Origin: Megalopta genalis
Taxonomy: Eukaryota; Arthropoda; Insecta; Hymenoptera; Halictidae
Length of the DNA: 64,000 bases
Direction of reading: 5' to 3'
Assembly (NCBI RefSeq): GCF_051020955.1
Contig: NC_135013.1
Span: 35,541,302 to 35,605,301, forward strand
The notes under the pieces are model-generated. The model made no database searches, had not been told where the DNA came from, and saw only the letters and a list, made by a program, of their open reading frames with translations. A program made the position numbers and the translations under genes. Shown here in pieces: positions 63,135-64,000 of this stretch (within the stretch, counting starts at the first letter, position 1; every line of letters starts with the position of its first letter).

Positions 63135-63180
63135 TCGTCTCCTCTCCTCTCCTCTCCTCTCCGCTCCTCTCCTTTCCTCC
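63135..63180. repeat. (CTCCT)n pentamer array
   Basis: About eight CTCCT units with small variants (CGCTC, TTTCC). Pyrimidine-rich on the plus strand. Confidence 0.88.
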
Positions 63181-63298
63181 GGCCTGCTCCCCGGGATTCG
63201 CGCTCGCCTCGAAGGACTGTTGCTCGCGATGCGGGGTTCTTTGCTCGTTTCTTTTCGACACTCGCCGCAGGAATAGAGGAGCCCGATTATGCCGGCGC

Positions 63299-63348
63299 GG
63301 CGCGGCGACTCGCGGCGACTCGCCGCGACTCGCGGCGACGCGACGCTG
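63299..63348. repeat. (GCGGCGACTC)n 10-bp array
   Basis: About four degenerate 10-bp units made of GCGGC/GCGAC and ACTCG pieces. Confidence 0.8.
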
Positions 63349-64000
63349 CGAACGAGGGACAATGAACGGCCGACCAAAGTCCTCCGTGTTTGTTAATCCC
63401 CGGGGACGATTCAATTCGATTCCCGGCCGGCCGATTCAGCTCGATCCGACAGCCATTCAGACCGCTCGCGCTCCGGGGATTAAGTTTGTCGATAGAGGCG
63501 TTTGTATCTCAATTAATTTTAATTGAGCGCGGGTCTCGCGCGCTTTCTAGCTGCTCCTAGCGGCCTTCTCTCGACCGAGACCTGGCCGACCTTTCTCTCG
63601 AATCTTTTCTCTCGCCGCGTTCCGGATATTTTCGGTGTTCCGCCGGTGGAGCTATCTTTTCGCTGTTCCAGAGGATCCGAAAAGGTGCTGGAAAACGAAT
63701 AGACGAGCGCTTCGTCGGGCCGATCTTCGCCATCGGATTTTGAAACGCGTCCCACTCGAGTCCCCGTTGAAACGATACAAGCCAGGAATTTATCTCCGCC
63801 GCGATCTTCGCGAGATCGTCGGATGCCGTGTTCGCCGCTGTCGATCGACGATCGACCGTGTACGCCCGTCATCGGGAGACAATCGCTTTCCTGACAACAA
63901 CGGGAGTTGCGTAAAAAGTTGATCGATCGGGGAATGGGAAATCTGCGTCGACGTACCGAATCTTTGTTCCAACATCGTCGAGCCGACGAATCTTTCGCGA

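Larger units (their letters stand above)
61946..64000. other. osp: Following osp intron, no recognised gene
   Basis: No coding exon is recognised. It contains a CTCCT array (63135-63180) and a 10-bp GCGACTCGCG array (63299-63348). The remainder is CpG-rich complex sequence with short chance frames. Confidence 0.5.

Overview
The window is insect nuclear DNA, most likely hymenopteran (bee, ant or wasp). The two recognisable proteins are insect-like, their genes are split by GT-AG introns, and the sequence is GC-rich with a very high density of CG dinucleotides. The CpG argument points to Hymenoptera by inference only; the species cannot be named. The CpG richness removes stop codons, so long Arg/Ser/Pro-rich open frames occur by chance on both strands and are not listed as genes.

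Almost the whole window lies inside one large gene on the + strand that I identify as outspread (osp), the arthropod relative of vertebrate M-RIP. Two consecutive phase-0 coding exons are visible: 5486-5551 and 61639-61827. Together they encode most of an N-terminal pleckstrin homology (PH) domain. The intron between them is 56,087 bp. Exons before and after this pair are not recognisable here.

Nested in that intron on the opposite strand is a complete five-exon 1-Cys peroxiredoxin of the Prx6 class (CDS 14445-18136, 220 residues). Every splice junction was read from the sequence. It has an AATAAA signal 92 bp after the stop and a TATA-like element about 135 bp before the ATG, with a perfect 12-bp inverted repeat just upstream. 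The peroxidase centre is intact, but two positions of the phospholipase A2 centre known from mammalian PRDX6 are changed.

The rest is intronic DNA. It holds CT/GA microsatellites, many short arrays of a CTCGC/GAGGC-type pentamer, several trinucleotide and hexanucleotide tracts, a few clear hairpins (18287-18324, 23804-23934, 41250-41279) and candidate regulatory motifs. I saw no transposase, reverse transcriptase, tRNA, rRNA or CRISPR.

The main biological point is a stress-response enzyme gene nested antisense inside the giant osp intron. This resembles the long-known nesting of Adh within an outspread intron in Drosophila, but with a different guest gene.
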